Shown piece after piece: positions 1 to 12,059 of a stretch of 64,000 nucleotides of DNA. The stretch spans positions 4,468,001 to 4,532,000 of the forward strand of contig NC_091103.1 of NCBI RefSeq assembly GCF_024713975.1, written 5' to 3'. A program made the position numbers and the translations under genes. Below the pieces are notes generated by a model. That model was given only the letters and a program-made list of their open reading frames with translations, was not told the origin of the DNA and searched no databases. This DNA is from Paralichthys olivaceus. Its lineage: Eukaryota > Chordata > Actinopteri > Pleuronectiformes > Paralichthyidae. Position 1 is the stretch's first letter. Each line of letters opens with the position of its first letter.

Positions 1-1554
<1,554 letters not shown>

Positions 1555-1644
1555 AGAATCCACCTGTTTCTAATAACAACCTGCTCAAACTCTAAAATCT
1601 GTGAAACGTGTATAAGAATTCTAAAATGTATATTTTTCTAGTAA

Positions 1645-1650
1645 AATAAA
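1645..1650 (+). other. Polyadenylation signal of the tlcd3a-like gene
   Basis: AATAAA lies 91 bases after the tlcd3a stop codon, a normal distance for a short 3' UTR. The surrounding sequence is AT-rich. Confidence 0.5.
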
Positions 1651-2384
1651 ATAATATTATATATCGTAAAAGTAAAACGGTCTGGTTTACTGATTTTTAC
1701 TGAAAGTGAAATACGATCTGTTTCTTTGTTTTACATCAAATTATTGTAAATAGATTCTGTTTCCACTGATTCTGTTCAGCTGAAGAAATTCCATAAAGAT
1801 AAATCTACCTAAAGCAAAGACCAAGGATTACATTTCACAACGTCTCAGGACAAACACGGAATCTTGTTTTTCAGACGATTATAAAGCAGCTTAGTTGTTT
1901 CCTCATTTGTTGGTTTAATCCCAATTGTTAAGTAGATGTTTAGTGTTAAAGGGCCCGTCGTGTTCACCTTTCTGGGATTTCATTTGAGGTATTGTTTCCC
2001 CCAAGATGATATATCAGTGGTTTCAAGTTGGAAAAACTGCTGCAGTGTGTATTTCCATGTCCCCTCTTCTGCCTCTGCAAACAGAACAGGCTGTTTTCAC
2101 CTAATTATTTATGAGCCCCTCCTCTGATTGGCTGACTGCACTTGACACGTGACCAGGTCAACAAGTCACGTTATAATGTTTGGATGCAGCTGTACAAGAC
2201 CAGCCACACATTCACAGTCGATTACAACAGGATGTCTCTGAACGGTAAGTGACACCGTCTCATGTTCGTCAAGTTTTAGCAGGACAGTCGTCCAATGTAG
2301 GAATAATTACTTTACACCTTAATTTAAATTAGTGAAAACTTCAAAGTAGAAAAGAAGAAAGACTTTTGTTGTGAAATGTGGTTT
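1651..2384. other. Tail-to-tail intergenic stretch between tlcd3a and gemin4
   Basis: AT-rich sequence between the two facing 3' ends. Apart from the repeat-like segment at about 1948-2235 I see no gene, RNA or regulatory site that I can support. Confidence 0.5.
1948..2235. repeat. Probable teleost dispersed repeat
   Basis: The segment begins TTAAAGGGCCC and carries a short stretch ending GAGCCCCTCC then TCTGATTGGCTGA. This resembles a DNA-transposon-like repeat common in fish genomes, recalled from memory. The match is partial and boundaries are approximate. A masking run against a fish repeat library would settle it. Confidence 0.45.
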
Positions 2385-2390
2385 TTTATT
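2385..2390 (-). other. Polyadenylation signal of gemin4
   Basis: TTTATT on the plus strand is AATAAA on the gene strand, about 145 bases after the gemin4 stop codon. It is the closest canonical signal downstream of that gene. Confidence 0.5.
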
Positions 2391-2532
2391 CACATCACTT
2401 AGCAACAACTCCATTAACTGAGAACAGTGAGCAACACTCACAACTGAAATTATATCTTTGTTTGTCTTGAAATCTCCAGACATGAGTTCGAGCGTCTGAA
2501 CCCCGACTCCCCGGTGGGGAAAACAAAAAAAA

Positions 2533-5500
2533 TCAGCGTGCGTCTGCCGAGACGAGCTGAGCGATCTTCTGCTGCAGCACCAGCTTCATCTCCTCGCTCT
2601 CCAGGTTGTCTGTGATGGTGGTGAAGAAGTGACGCGTGTTGTCGCTCTCCAGCGGGCTGCTGCTTTCTGGAAACGCGGTCATGACGGCTTCATAGTGGCT
2701 GAGGATCTCCAAACTGGACAAGAACAGCGGCTCGCTCCGGCCCCCTGGCATCATCACCTAGAGGAGGATTTTCAATTATACTGGGAGGAACGCTTCGCCG
2801 TCAAAATATCATCTACTGGTACCTTACATCTAAAATAACAATAATGGTAACACAACACCAGTAAACCTAGTTCTGCAGCTCAGCCTCACTGTGACTGCTT
2901 TTACACTATGTGTTAAAACACACATCTTCTCATAGACATACAAAAATACAGCTCCTCAGAATCTAGACTTCTCAGTGGCCGTGGTGTTAATGTTACCTGG
3001 ATGTGCTGAACGTGACAGAAGAGCTGGCTGAGAACGAACAGGACTTCCTGGCTGAGCGTCGTCTCCACCTCCTCTTCCTCGTGTGACTCTTTCAGGCCTT
3101 CTGCTTCTCTCAGAGAGTCTATGGTCGGTTGAGTGACTTTCTCTGGATCGCAGGAAGGATTTGAGTCTCTGGATGCTGGTGTTTTGGGAGGTGTTGAAAC
3201 AGAGGCTGTCCAAGCACCAGATGACGGAAGAGGCAGCTTGGCTCTGACCAAGTTCATCATCTCTCTCACAGCATGGGCGTACAACCTGCCAACATGTGCC
3301 CAGCTGTCCGCTGACAGCCAGTGTGAGCAGCTGGAGCCACAGAGCAGCTGAAGGACTCGAAGCAGGAGGACAGAGAGGCGGAGCTCGCATGAAAACCTCC
3401 TAAGATCCAGGAGGGGCAGATAGTCCACGTACTCGAGCGAGAATGGAACGTGGAGGCGACCGGAGGTGATCAGCTCCCTCAGGGTCCCCAGCAGCCTGGA
3501 CCACTGGGAGACGGAGCACCAGGGCAGAGTCTGGGTCAGAGCCACCAGAAGGCCTTTGCTGAACATGCCGACGTGCTCAGGCTTGCGTTGGTCCAGGGAG
3601 AGACAGGACAGCATGGTGGACCGAAGGGAGTCCGATATGGAGCAGCACTCCATCCAGGCCAAAAGGCCGCTGCCCTGGCCGTACTGAGGCAGGTCCAAAC
3701 CCGACCACTCCTGGAGAGGAGGGAAAGAAAAAAGATAAGTTCAAACTGAAGAAAGATGTGTAGGTGTACTATATAAATATTCATATGAGCAGTGCATTGA
3801 GAGGACGTGGTTTGTGAAGGTTTGTACATAGAAGATTGATCGTACACAAGTATTTACTTTCATCTGGAACCTTGGATGAGTAATGTACTTGAGCAGCTTT
3901 TAAACAAAGAAAGAAACTCAGTGTTTAGTCAAATCCAAGAGGTTGTTACCTGTTCTGGTAAATCACACACAGCCAGCAGAGACAAGGGGACTTCATTTTT
4001 GAAGTGTTCCCCCCACACAGGCTTCAGGTGGAACCTGACTGCCCAGTCCAGTTCCTCCATCTTGTTATAGAGCCAGAAAAGAGCTCTGGACCAGGTGCTG
4101 GGAGCCGCTGCCACCTCTTCACCAACCACCTGCGCCAGTGTGGCCAGCACCGACTCCAGCAGCTCCTTGGTGTCCATGGACCAGTGGCGGACAGTGCTCT
4201 CTGGTGGCTGCTCCCAAAACCTAGTAGAGATTTAAGCTGCGTTCAGACTTGCACAGAACTCTAGATAATCTTCTGACATTCTCCAGTGGGACTGTATGTG
4301 AGATCACAAGTGTCTCCAGAGTTTCTTTGTCCAGGCCCTGGTGAGAACTCTGTAAACTGCAGAGAGAATCTGGACCCCATTGAGACATGTCACTCAAAGG
4401 GACTCACCGAAAAGGCTGAACAGAAAAGAAACAACGCAATAAAAACAGGTATCTGAATTAAAGGCAACACGATGACTAACCTGAGAGCCTGGTTGTGCAG
4501 TTGGGCGAGGACGTACAGCAGAGGAAAAGGAGAACAGTCCAACAGCCAGTGAGGAGAAGAGGCTGGAGGCTGGACATCTACAGACAGAGCAGTGTGGAGG
4601 AGCTGCAGACTCAGTTCTGTGTCAAACCAACTGTGACCTGAAGGAAACAACATTGGAGAAGACAGGCTCATAAAAACTTTCTATACTTAAACACACAATG
4701 CAAAAACACATCTTTTAAGATGAACCTGAAACCTCCAAAACAACTTTACAAACTTATTTTGCTGAGAAACTATCGCTGATATCTTATCCATTCATTCACA
4801 AGGCTAATTTTAGCATCTTGTTGTTCTAGCAGTCTTGTTCAATTTATAACAAGGAAGATTCCGAAACAAACATTTCAGTCTCCAATAGATAAAGTTATAA
4901 AATCACCACTCACCCACTGAGGAAAGGTTTGGCAGGACAAAGACATTCACGACCTCCTGAGGCGGCAGAAAGCGTTGCCTCCTTTCTTCTCCCTCGACCG
5001 CTACGACCGGCATCATCAGCAGACCCAGAAACTTGAGGAGCTGCTCTTTCTCACAGGCCAACAATGATTTGGTCTTGATGGTCTCCTGCAGACACTTGCA
5101 TAGTAGACTGCCACCGCTCACGTCATCCTTTCCTTCATCTCCATTTTGCTTTGTCTGTTTTCCTTCTTCGCATTCCGCTTCTTCTTTCCTTCCTCTCTGT
5201 CCTCTGAGTCCAGGCAGCTGCTGGAGGATCTTAGCCATGAGAGAGAACGACCCCTTGTTGAAAACAGCTGAATGACAGCAGGACCTCAAAGCGGCCTCTG
5301 GATTCTGAAATGCCACTCGTGCTATTAAAGAGGCCGCTGTGTTCAGGTGGCTCATCGACGCTGTGGCTGAAGCTCCGCCCCCTCCTTGGATGATGCAGTT
5401 GAACGCCATGTTGAGCTCCTGCTCAAAACCAATAGTCACAGCAGAGGGAACGGAACGCCCCAAAAACCCTCTGGTGGACAATCTCAACATGGCGGCCAAC

Positions 5501-7445
5501 GATTTGTTCTTGTCTTCTAATGAAAGAGCAGAGAAAATGTCTGCAGTGACTTTCATCAGCTTCCTGCACTGGCTGACATTAGGACTCTCACTGTGGAGTT
5601 TACCCATGAGGGTGGAGGCAAGGCCGACCACCGCATCGTGCTGCTGGAACGCTGCTTGGTTCTTTTCCAGGAAGTCCAGCAACTGCTCATCAGGGAAGGC
5701 CCAGCTTTTCTCACTCGCACACAACACGGCAAAGTTCTGATAGTCCTCCAGACGGTGACTTATGATGTTCATGGTGACCTTTGCATCCACCTCAGGGGTT
5801 GTCTCTATGGTGGGGAAAACCAGGGACTCCAGCAAACCTCTGAGCAGATTCATCTCTGGTTTTTGTGCATCACTTTCAGACATCATTTCAGGCAAACATG
5901 CTTCCTCTGGAGCTGTGAGGACTCTCCGGACACTCTGCTCCAGTCTAAATGTAGAGTAACTCAAATTTGTACTGTCATCTACTGCCAGGAGTTTGCTGTT
6001 AAGCCAAAACTGTGTGAGGTCTGTTATAATCTTCATGGCTTCTCCAAGCGTCATCCTGCTGGGTTTAAACTTAGACGGTGTGTGAGAGGCACGCAAGTCT
6101 CTCTGAGCCTCCTGAATTAGTTCAGGACTCAGTTTCCCATCATTCTTTTCTCTGATGAGGACAGCTTTAGACAACATGTGCATCTTCTCTTTAGTTGGAA
6201 GCTTGACCTCTTGCTCTATGAGCAATGCAGTGTAAAGAGAATCAAGGGAAATGGAGAGGGCTTGGAGACAGAGATCTGATGAGGATATGTGATCTTTCAT
6301 GTCTTTGAGTGCATGAAGGAGAATGTGCAGGACATCAGTGGCTGGTGATGATGCCGGCTGATCCGATGGGTCAAGCTTTAACCTCTTGGCAGCTTGAGGG
6401 GACAGACTGGAGGACAAAGAGGACAGACGAGCAAACTGCTTGGCAAACATGGCCTCTATGCTGTCCTCTCCTCCTACTTTCTGTTCGTTACTGCCCTTCC
6501 ACAGTTCCCACCACACCTGCAGAAAAAGTCGCACATCATCCTCTCTAGTGGGGCTGCTTTTCACATGTTGCACCAGCCGTTCAAGCTCAACACAGATCTG
6601 AGACTGGGGAAGACACAGAAGGAAACCGGCGAAAACATCTGCAGCCGCCAATGACCTCACCAGCTCCAGCAGGACAACATGGTTGAGCTCAGGGAGCCCA
6701 TTCAGGAGAGGGAAGAAAGGGTTCTCCCTCCATGCTGTCTCTACGTCCTCTTCTGCCTCTCCACACAACAGCTTCAACCACACAACACAAACTATCTTCT
6801 TTTTCCAGCAGCGAGCTGTTGTGCTGAGTTCATCCTGTCCACAGATTTCTCTGACTGCCTCCACCAATGGATGTCCCACCCTGCTCCAGTCAGCTTTCTG
6901 AAGGGAGGACAGGGATGAGGGCAGACACAGCTTACTGGCCTGGAGGAACGCCCCCTGAAGAATGGCCGAGTCTGAAAGCATAAAAGAGCAGACTCAACAC
7001 CCAGTAAAGAATTATTGATTCATGAGAAACCAGTCACTCCATTAGAAAATGTTATTTAGCTCCTACAGATCAACAACTGCTGATTACTGTCTCTATCATT
7101 ATGTCCACATAATGTCAGACAACATTAATCAATCAGATTTTATTTGAATAGCTTGTATTCAAATCACAATGTGCCTTGTAGAGTATAAAGAGTGGGACAA
7201 GGTGCATCGTCCTCAGCCCTTGTAACAGAGCACATCAACAAAATAGCAAACCAGTTTAAAATAACATGTCAAAACCCAAACATGCAAACTATAATATAGG
7301 ACAAATGAAAGCTTCAGCATTATCACAATCAATCAGTTGCCTGTTGATAAAGTATTTTGTATCTGCATTAAGTGTGACCATGATTCCCATGTAGGAGAAC
7401 AAGATGTTTGACGGGATGATAGAAAAGCTCGTTACCTTTGTCCAT
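2533..7445 (-). CDS. gemin4: Gem-associated protein 4, SMN complex subunit
   Basis: Six coding exons in gene order: 7445-7436 (ATG GAC AAA G), 6971-4914, 4637-4481, 4220-3950, 3710-2997 and 2757-2533 (TGA at 2535-2533). All introns are GT-AG and the joined length is 3435 nt, 1144 residues, against about 1058 in human. GEMIN4 is a largely helical scaffold of the SMN complex, which loads Sm proteins on spliceosomal snRNAs; its best-known partner is the DEAD-box helicase GEMIN3/DDX20. Recognisable blocks include DWSRVGHPLVEAVREI near the N-terminus, ASEKSWAFPDE mid-protein and GLLAWMECC with LHVPFSLEYVDYLPLL towards the C-terminus. I recall human counterparts of each. No catalytic motif is expected. 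A lysine/glutamate-rich loop near residues 605-640 (plus strand about 5050-5200) looks unstructured. The first intron contains a repeat fragment. The neighbour tlcd3a-like gene supports orthology. Confidence 0.92.
7130..7300. repeat. Dispersed repeat fragment in gemin4 intron 1
   Basis: A TTTTATTTGAATAGC-type start followed by CAAATCACAATGTGCC and a degenerate tail resembles a teleost repeat that usually reads TTTATTTATATAGCCC then ATCACAAATTTGCC. The identification is from memory and the ends are approximate. Confidence 0.5.
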
Positions 7446-7690
7446 CACTTGTAGCTTAGCAGCTAAATGTAGCTACAGGAAGTCGCCGGCTTGTTTCCAG
7501 CTGTGACACACGAGCTGTGATCGGACTGAAGAGAGTGTCCGGTTAAAGAAACCAGCTCCGCTTCACCTCCACAGCAAACACCTCAAACTGAGGCCCCTCG
7601 CTGCGACATCATGCCGCCGGCATGTCAACACTTTCGTATGAAGCGCTTCCGCTGTTCCGCATCAACGTGTCAACAAAAAAAACAAGAGGG
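7446..7690 (-). promoter_or_regulatory. Putative TATA-less gemin4 promoter with ETS-like sites
   Basis: This stretch directly upstream of the gemin4 start codon holds ACAGGAAGT at 7475-7483 and GCGCTTCCGCT (AGCGGAAGCGC on the gene strand) at 7643-7653. Both carry the GGAA core of ETS-family sites and no TATA box is apparent, as expected of a housekeeping promoter. The start site was not determined. Confidence 0.35.
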
Positions 7691-7895
7691 TCCCGCCGCT
7701 GGCTCACAGCGCCACCTCAGGTCAAATCCAGTATTGAAGGTTGAAAAAGAAACGAAAACGTAAAAAGTAAAGTTTCACCTCGTGTCGATCCATCGATGAA
7801 TCTAGTTATAATAAGGAATTATGTGATTTCGTGTGGATTTCATGTGTTCAAACATGTTTTACGGAACATGAGACATTTCGAATGTCCAGTTCAGC

Positions 7896-7952
7896 AACGT
7901 CTGTAGTTAAAACGTCTGTAGTTAAAACGTCTGTAGTTAAAACGTCTGTAGC
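7896..7952. repeat. 15-bp minisatellite, four near-perfect copies
   Basis: The unit AACGTCTGTAGTTAA is repeated in tandem, the last copy cut short. It lies about 180 bases upstream of the tapasin-related start codon. Confidence 0.95.
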
Positions 7953-8037
7953 GCACACACCAGCCGCAGTGTGTCCGTGAAATGTTGGTATCATACAGTT
8001 TGCTCACATCATGAAAAACTTGGGGTATTATTACTGA

Positions 8038-8046
8038 CCACGTGAC
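8038..8046. promoter_or_regulatory. E-box CCACGTGAC
   Basis: A CACGTG core lies 88 bases before the start codon of the tapasin-related gene, just upstream of the ISRE-like element. Such a site can bind USF, MYC or TFE-family bHLH proteins; use here is inferred. Confidence 0.4.
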
Positions 8047-8071
8047 AGAAGCTGCAGCTTGCGTTTCAGAC

Positions 8072-8088
8072 AAAGTGAAAGTGAAAGT
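8072..8088 (+). promoter_or_regulatory. ISRE/IRF-type element of the tapasin-related gene
   Basis: AAAGTGAAAGTGAAAGT contains GAAAGTGAAA, a perfect GAAANNGAAA core bound by IRF1 and related interferon regulatory factors. It lies about 46 bases upstream of the ATG. Antigen-presentation genes are commonly interferon-inducible, so position and motif agree with the gene's predicted function. Confidence 0.7.
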
Positions 8089-8133
8089 GTGTCTTCAGAG
8101 ATCTGCAGCAGCAACAAGGAGAAGCACCAGTGG

Positions 8134-11100
8134 ATGATCATGGATTTAATCTTACACACACTTTATTTGTTTCTGTGTTCAGGTAAGTTACTGACTCAAG
8201 CTTTGCTTCAATCTGTGGTGTGTGTGTTTGTGTGTGTGTGTGTGTGACTCCTGTTAACACGTCGTGTAGCAAACCTGTACTTTCGATACTGTACTGTACT
8301 ACAACACAGTACACTACAATCGAATATACTTTTATGTACAGCATTTCACTGTAATATACTACAATATACTACACTCTACTTTCTATGCCATACTACTCTT
8401 TAGTACAATTCTAGATTGTGCAACAATGTGCTGTACTATAGTATACTACACTGTCCTGTCTATATCATACCACACTATACTACTATATTATAGTATACTG
8501 CACTTCTCTTTGTATACCATACTACACTGTGTTTTAATTTACCATTATATAAAACATTATACTGTAATAGACTGAATATACTACACTGTACTTTCTGTAC
8601 TGCACTACACTTTACTACTGTGCTGCAGTATACCACACTGTACTTGTACTGTATTAATGTAAAGAAATTGTAAGCTGACTGCGCTGCTTCATTTTGTGTC
8701 TCTCAGGAGTTCTGTGTGCGCAACAGATGACGTGGCTGCCCTGTCAGTTCACTGATGAGAACGTGTTTTTGAATAAAGATGGTCACCCTGAGACTCAGCT
8801 CATACACAGACAGGCCATGCTGCAGTTTGGTCAAACAGGAGATGATCCAGTCAACCCCAATGCCGTCACTTTCCTGGTCACAGGTAAGAGCTGTAGCCTT
8901 TTACACAACATCCACAGCACTGAGTGTTGTTCTGTTCCCTTCTATTCTGCTGTATTCTGTTCTGTTGTAGGATTGAATTTGGACCTGCGGCGTTATGTGG
9001 AGGGGGTGGAGGCACAGGATCTGGAGTGTGAGCTGCGTAGGTACAGTACAGAGGGCATCCAGGTCCACTGGCCTAGCCAGGAAACCCAGGAGTATAACCG
9101 CTGGTTCAGCTGCACCCTCAAACACAGCAAGGGCCTGTTGACCGTCACTAGCTTCCTCAGGCACCCATCTGACCAACCTCCCCCTGGAATGCAGGACTAC
9201 CGCCACTGGCCTGTCATTGAGGACAGGGAGATACTCACAACAACAGGTAACACTCACTTTAATAATTTACATATCACAGTTTGGCTCTGACTAGTTTGAC
9301 GAGTCTCTTTCTCATTTGCCTCTGTCTTGTTTGCGTAGTTGCCCTGGTCATGAAAACACAGACGCCATCAGTCAAAGCTGCACTGAGCTCCCAACGAAAG
9401 CTTCACTGCCAGTTTGCTCTGGACCACAGGGGGTCGAACGTCACTGTGCAGTGGCACAGGCAACATCGCGGAGAAAGAAACCTACTCTTCAGCCATTCCA
9501 GCCATTCCAGCCACTCGGCGCGTAACCAGGGGACTGGGGTTGAGTTGAAGAACCTCGCTAGGGGGGATGCTTCCTATAACCTCCCCTTCACCAAGATGAG
9601 CAGTGAAGGGAGGTACATTTGTTCAGTGTCAGTGAATCCACTGTTCACCAGTCTGGATGTGAATCTGAATGTCGAAGGTAAGACAGCCACAGAGAGCTTG
9701 TGGATCAGGGCACGTTGTGTGAAATTATAACTGTGGTTGACATATAAAAAGGTTTTTGAATGTATAGTTTTAAGTTTGAGCTTATTAGAAGGTGCCAGGC
9801 CTCACTGTGTTACAAAAATAAACTGTCATTAATATACAAATGAGATTTTTTATAATCCAGCTAATGCGAATCTTAGAAATCAAGGTTCTGAATGCTTCAA
9901 ACATTGAGTCGACAGTGCAGGTAATAGAGCGAAACAGTTACCGCCCACTCTGGTGTCAGAAGCAAATTTTCCTTTCATTTTCTCCTTTGACGTATCAGAA
10001 GCTCAGATTTGTGAATGCAACTTGTTCCCCCTAACAGCTTCCTCTTTAGGGCAGCCTTCTTTTTATTACCACTGAATGTATGTGAATTCAGAGCGTCTGA
10101 TTCATCTTTAAGTCTGTTTCAGTCAGAAGACAGTGTAGCATGCCCGTCGTAACTCAACATTTTTATTCAGCATTCAAAAACAAAAATGAACCAAAAAACA
10201 TGCTTTTCTAATATTTAAGAAGCTGAAACTAGCATGGTTGGTGTTTGAAACTAAAAAGAGGATAATTAAAGTTGTACACATCATCGGCTCTTTGGCAGAC
10301 TCATAACGAGTTAAAGTCATGAGACCTCTGGCTGAAAATTAACTTATACTTGATTGTCTCATCAGAGCCGCCCCGTGTCGCTATCAGTGCCGGACCCATC
10401 CTCCACCTGCAGGAGGGCGAGGAGCGGAGGGTTTTCTGTGATGCAGATAATTACTACCCCCTGGATGTGGAGATAGTTTGGTACGTGCAGGACCCGGGAG
10501 CGTCAGGCCAGAGGGTTGGCGCTCCTCTGCCCAGGGTGCTCGAGAACGTTTTGCTGTCAAGCCACAAAAACAACAAAGACAAGACCTTCTCCGTGTCGGC
10601 GTTCTTCTACCTCCAGGGTTCACAGAGGAACTCTGGGAAACAGTTTACATGCAGCGTCTCCCACCAGTCCTTGCGGATGCCCATAAAAAAGCACTTCATC
10701 GTGTCTGTTGAAGGTGAGAGGAGAGAACACGACCAGCAGCGGTGGAGCTGTAGTACCATGGATTGTCACACAGTGGCAGCAGAGGGACTCCGTTGAGGCC
10801 TGAAGTCTTTCTGTTGTGTGTTTTCTGTCTCAGAGCCAAGCAGCCAGTGGTTTTATCTCACTGTCGGTGTCACTGTGGTCGTACTGCTCATCATCCTGCA
10901 AAAGAGTCTGCGTTACCTGCACTCAGGTGGGTGTGGAGGTCCTCACATTAACAGGCTGATAAAACACAGTGGTGCTTCGTTATTCAGTGGCATCGCCTCA
11001 TGTACGCTGCAGCTAAATAAACAGTCAAAGATACAAATCAGAGAATCAAAGTCCTCTGTGTTAGAGGGACAGTCACATGACAACAGATGAGAACTACTGT

Positions 11101-11253
11101 TGAAGCATCACTAAGAGAAGTGTTCATTTCTAAAGACTAATTATCAACTTCTATCTCCACAGCATCAAGAAAATCAGTACAGGTAAGACCATGAAAAAAC
11201 AAACATAACCATCACCATCGATGAAAAATACGTTTGTAATCACTCTATGTCTC

Positions 11254-11301
<48 letters not shown>

Positions 11302-11321
11302 AGCAGAAAAAACCATACTGA
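8134..11321 (+). CDS. tapbpl: Tapasin-related protein (TAPBPR/tapasin family, MHC class I peptide editor)
   Basis: Eight coding exons: 8134-8182, 8707-8883, 8971-9246, 9339-9677, 10366-10713, 10834-10926, 11163-11182 and 11307-11321. All junctions are GT-AG and the first six introns are phase 1, typical of immunoglobulin-superfamily genes. The product is 438 residues: signal peptide about 1-22, an N-terminal tapasin-type domain, an IgV-like domain (about 168-280, C in KLHCQF and YICSV), an IgC1 domain (about 281-396, C in VFCDADNYYPLDVEIVW and FTCSVSH), a membrane segment near 401-419, and a 15-20-residue tail ending KKPY. Tapasin-family proteins hold peptide-receptive MHC class I in the ER and select peptides. 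The IgV/IgC1 blocks look closer to TAPBPR than to tapasin, but the KKxx tail is a tapasin-like trait, so the choice between the two is not final. An in-frame second ATG is at 8140. Confidence 0.85.
8275..8660. repeat. Degenerate TACTA/TATAC-rich repeat in tapbpl intron 1
   Basis: The intron is dominated by diverged runs of TACTGTACTACA and TATACTACA type units with no strict period. It looks like an old decayed minisatellite. Confidence 0.75.
11256..11299. repeat. (GT)n microsatellite at the last tapbpl acceptor
   Basis: About 22 GT units end seven bases before the 3' splice site of the final coding exon, taking the place of a normal polypyrimidine tract. Confidence 0.97.
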
Positions 11322-11426
11322 GAACCTCAGTGGCCTGAACACGCATCACAAGCAGAACCAGTGAAGATGAAGTAACTGGCTCTCACATGTCAACTGTACT
11401 TATGGAACATTTTGAAGCATGGCCCC

Positions 11427-11560
11427 TACAGAGTGAGGACATTTTGTCCGGTGGTCTCTTCTTCTTTAAAGGCTTGTGTGAGGTTTTAAGACTTGGTCTT
11501 AGGGTGAGAATTGGGTTTCGGGTTCGGGACTAGGGGCTAAACTCAAAGTTGCTCTGATTT
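11427..11560. repeat. GAGGACATTTTG-type repeat, degenerate copy 1
   Basis: Starts GTGAGGACATTTTGTCCGGT, then a segment containing GGTTTTAAGACTTGGTCTTA and GGGTGAGAATTGGG. It belongs to the same family as the copies near 16.5 and 17.0 kb and overlaps the 3' UTR of the tapasin-related gene. Confidence 0.7.
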
Positions 11561-11902
11561 TCATGCTAAAAACACGATGTAGAGTTGAATCCTTGGGAGC
11601 TGGCGGAGCCTCAAATGTTTTTAAAACTGTATTTGTAAATGTTTTCTAAGGACGTCAATACTCTCAACAGGTTGGTTTTCATCTCAGGGAAACTCACAGT
11701 GTGAAATAATGAATGAAACTACAACATTACTACACAGATTCAATTAAATGATATAATTCGCGTGGAGTGAATCTCAACTTGCTAATTTATTGTTGAATAT
11801 TGAACATTGACATCATTGTCACGGCAATGATGGTACATTTATATTGAACTTGTACAAATTTCTAATGAATTGAAAAACTTGTGTTATCATGTGGCTTGTT
11901 AG

Positions 11903-11908
11903 AATAAA
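11903..11908 (+). other. Polyadenylation signal of the tapasin-related gene
   Basis: AATAAA about 580 bases past the stop codon, followed by GT-rich sequence. It is the first canonical signal after the stop. Confidence 0.5.
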
Positions 11909-12059
11909 GTGTTCTTGGAGCGAGACGTCTGTTTGAAATGTCCTTTCCTCTTGCTTACGTTACTCCCCCGAGCTCGGCTCATTACAATTCGCTAAGTGAA
12001 AATTTGGACTCAAGTAAAAATCCTTCAATTAACTCCCACTCACAAACTGTCATACAAAC

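Larger units (their letters stand above)
7446..8133. other. Head-to-head region between gemin4 and the tapasin-related gene
   Basis: Only 688 bases separate the two divergent start codons. The gemin4 side has ETS-like motifs, the middle has a 15-bp minisatellite, and the tapasin-related side has an E-box and an ISRE-like element. The region is likely to contain both promoters. Confidence 0.6.

Noticed and set aside
2233-2500. A possible tiny gene: ATG TCT CTG AAC G with a good donor at 2246 and an acceptor before ACATGAG near 2480.
   Set aside because: Joining the two gives a ten-codon frame ending in a stop, the first part lies in a probable dispersed repeat, and the second overlaps the gemin4 3' end.
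5593-6120. 175-codon open frame on the plus strand.
   Set aside because: It is antisense to the large gemin4 exon, whose frame has clear homology; the plus-strand frame has no recognisable domain.
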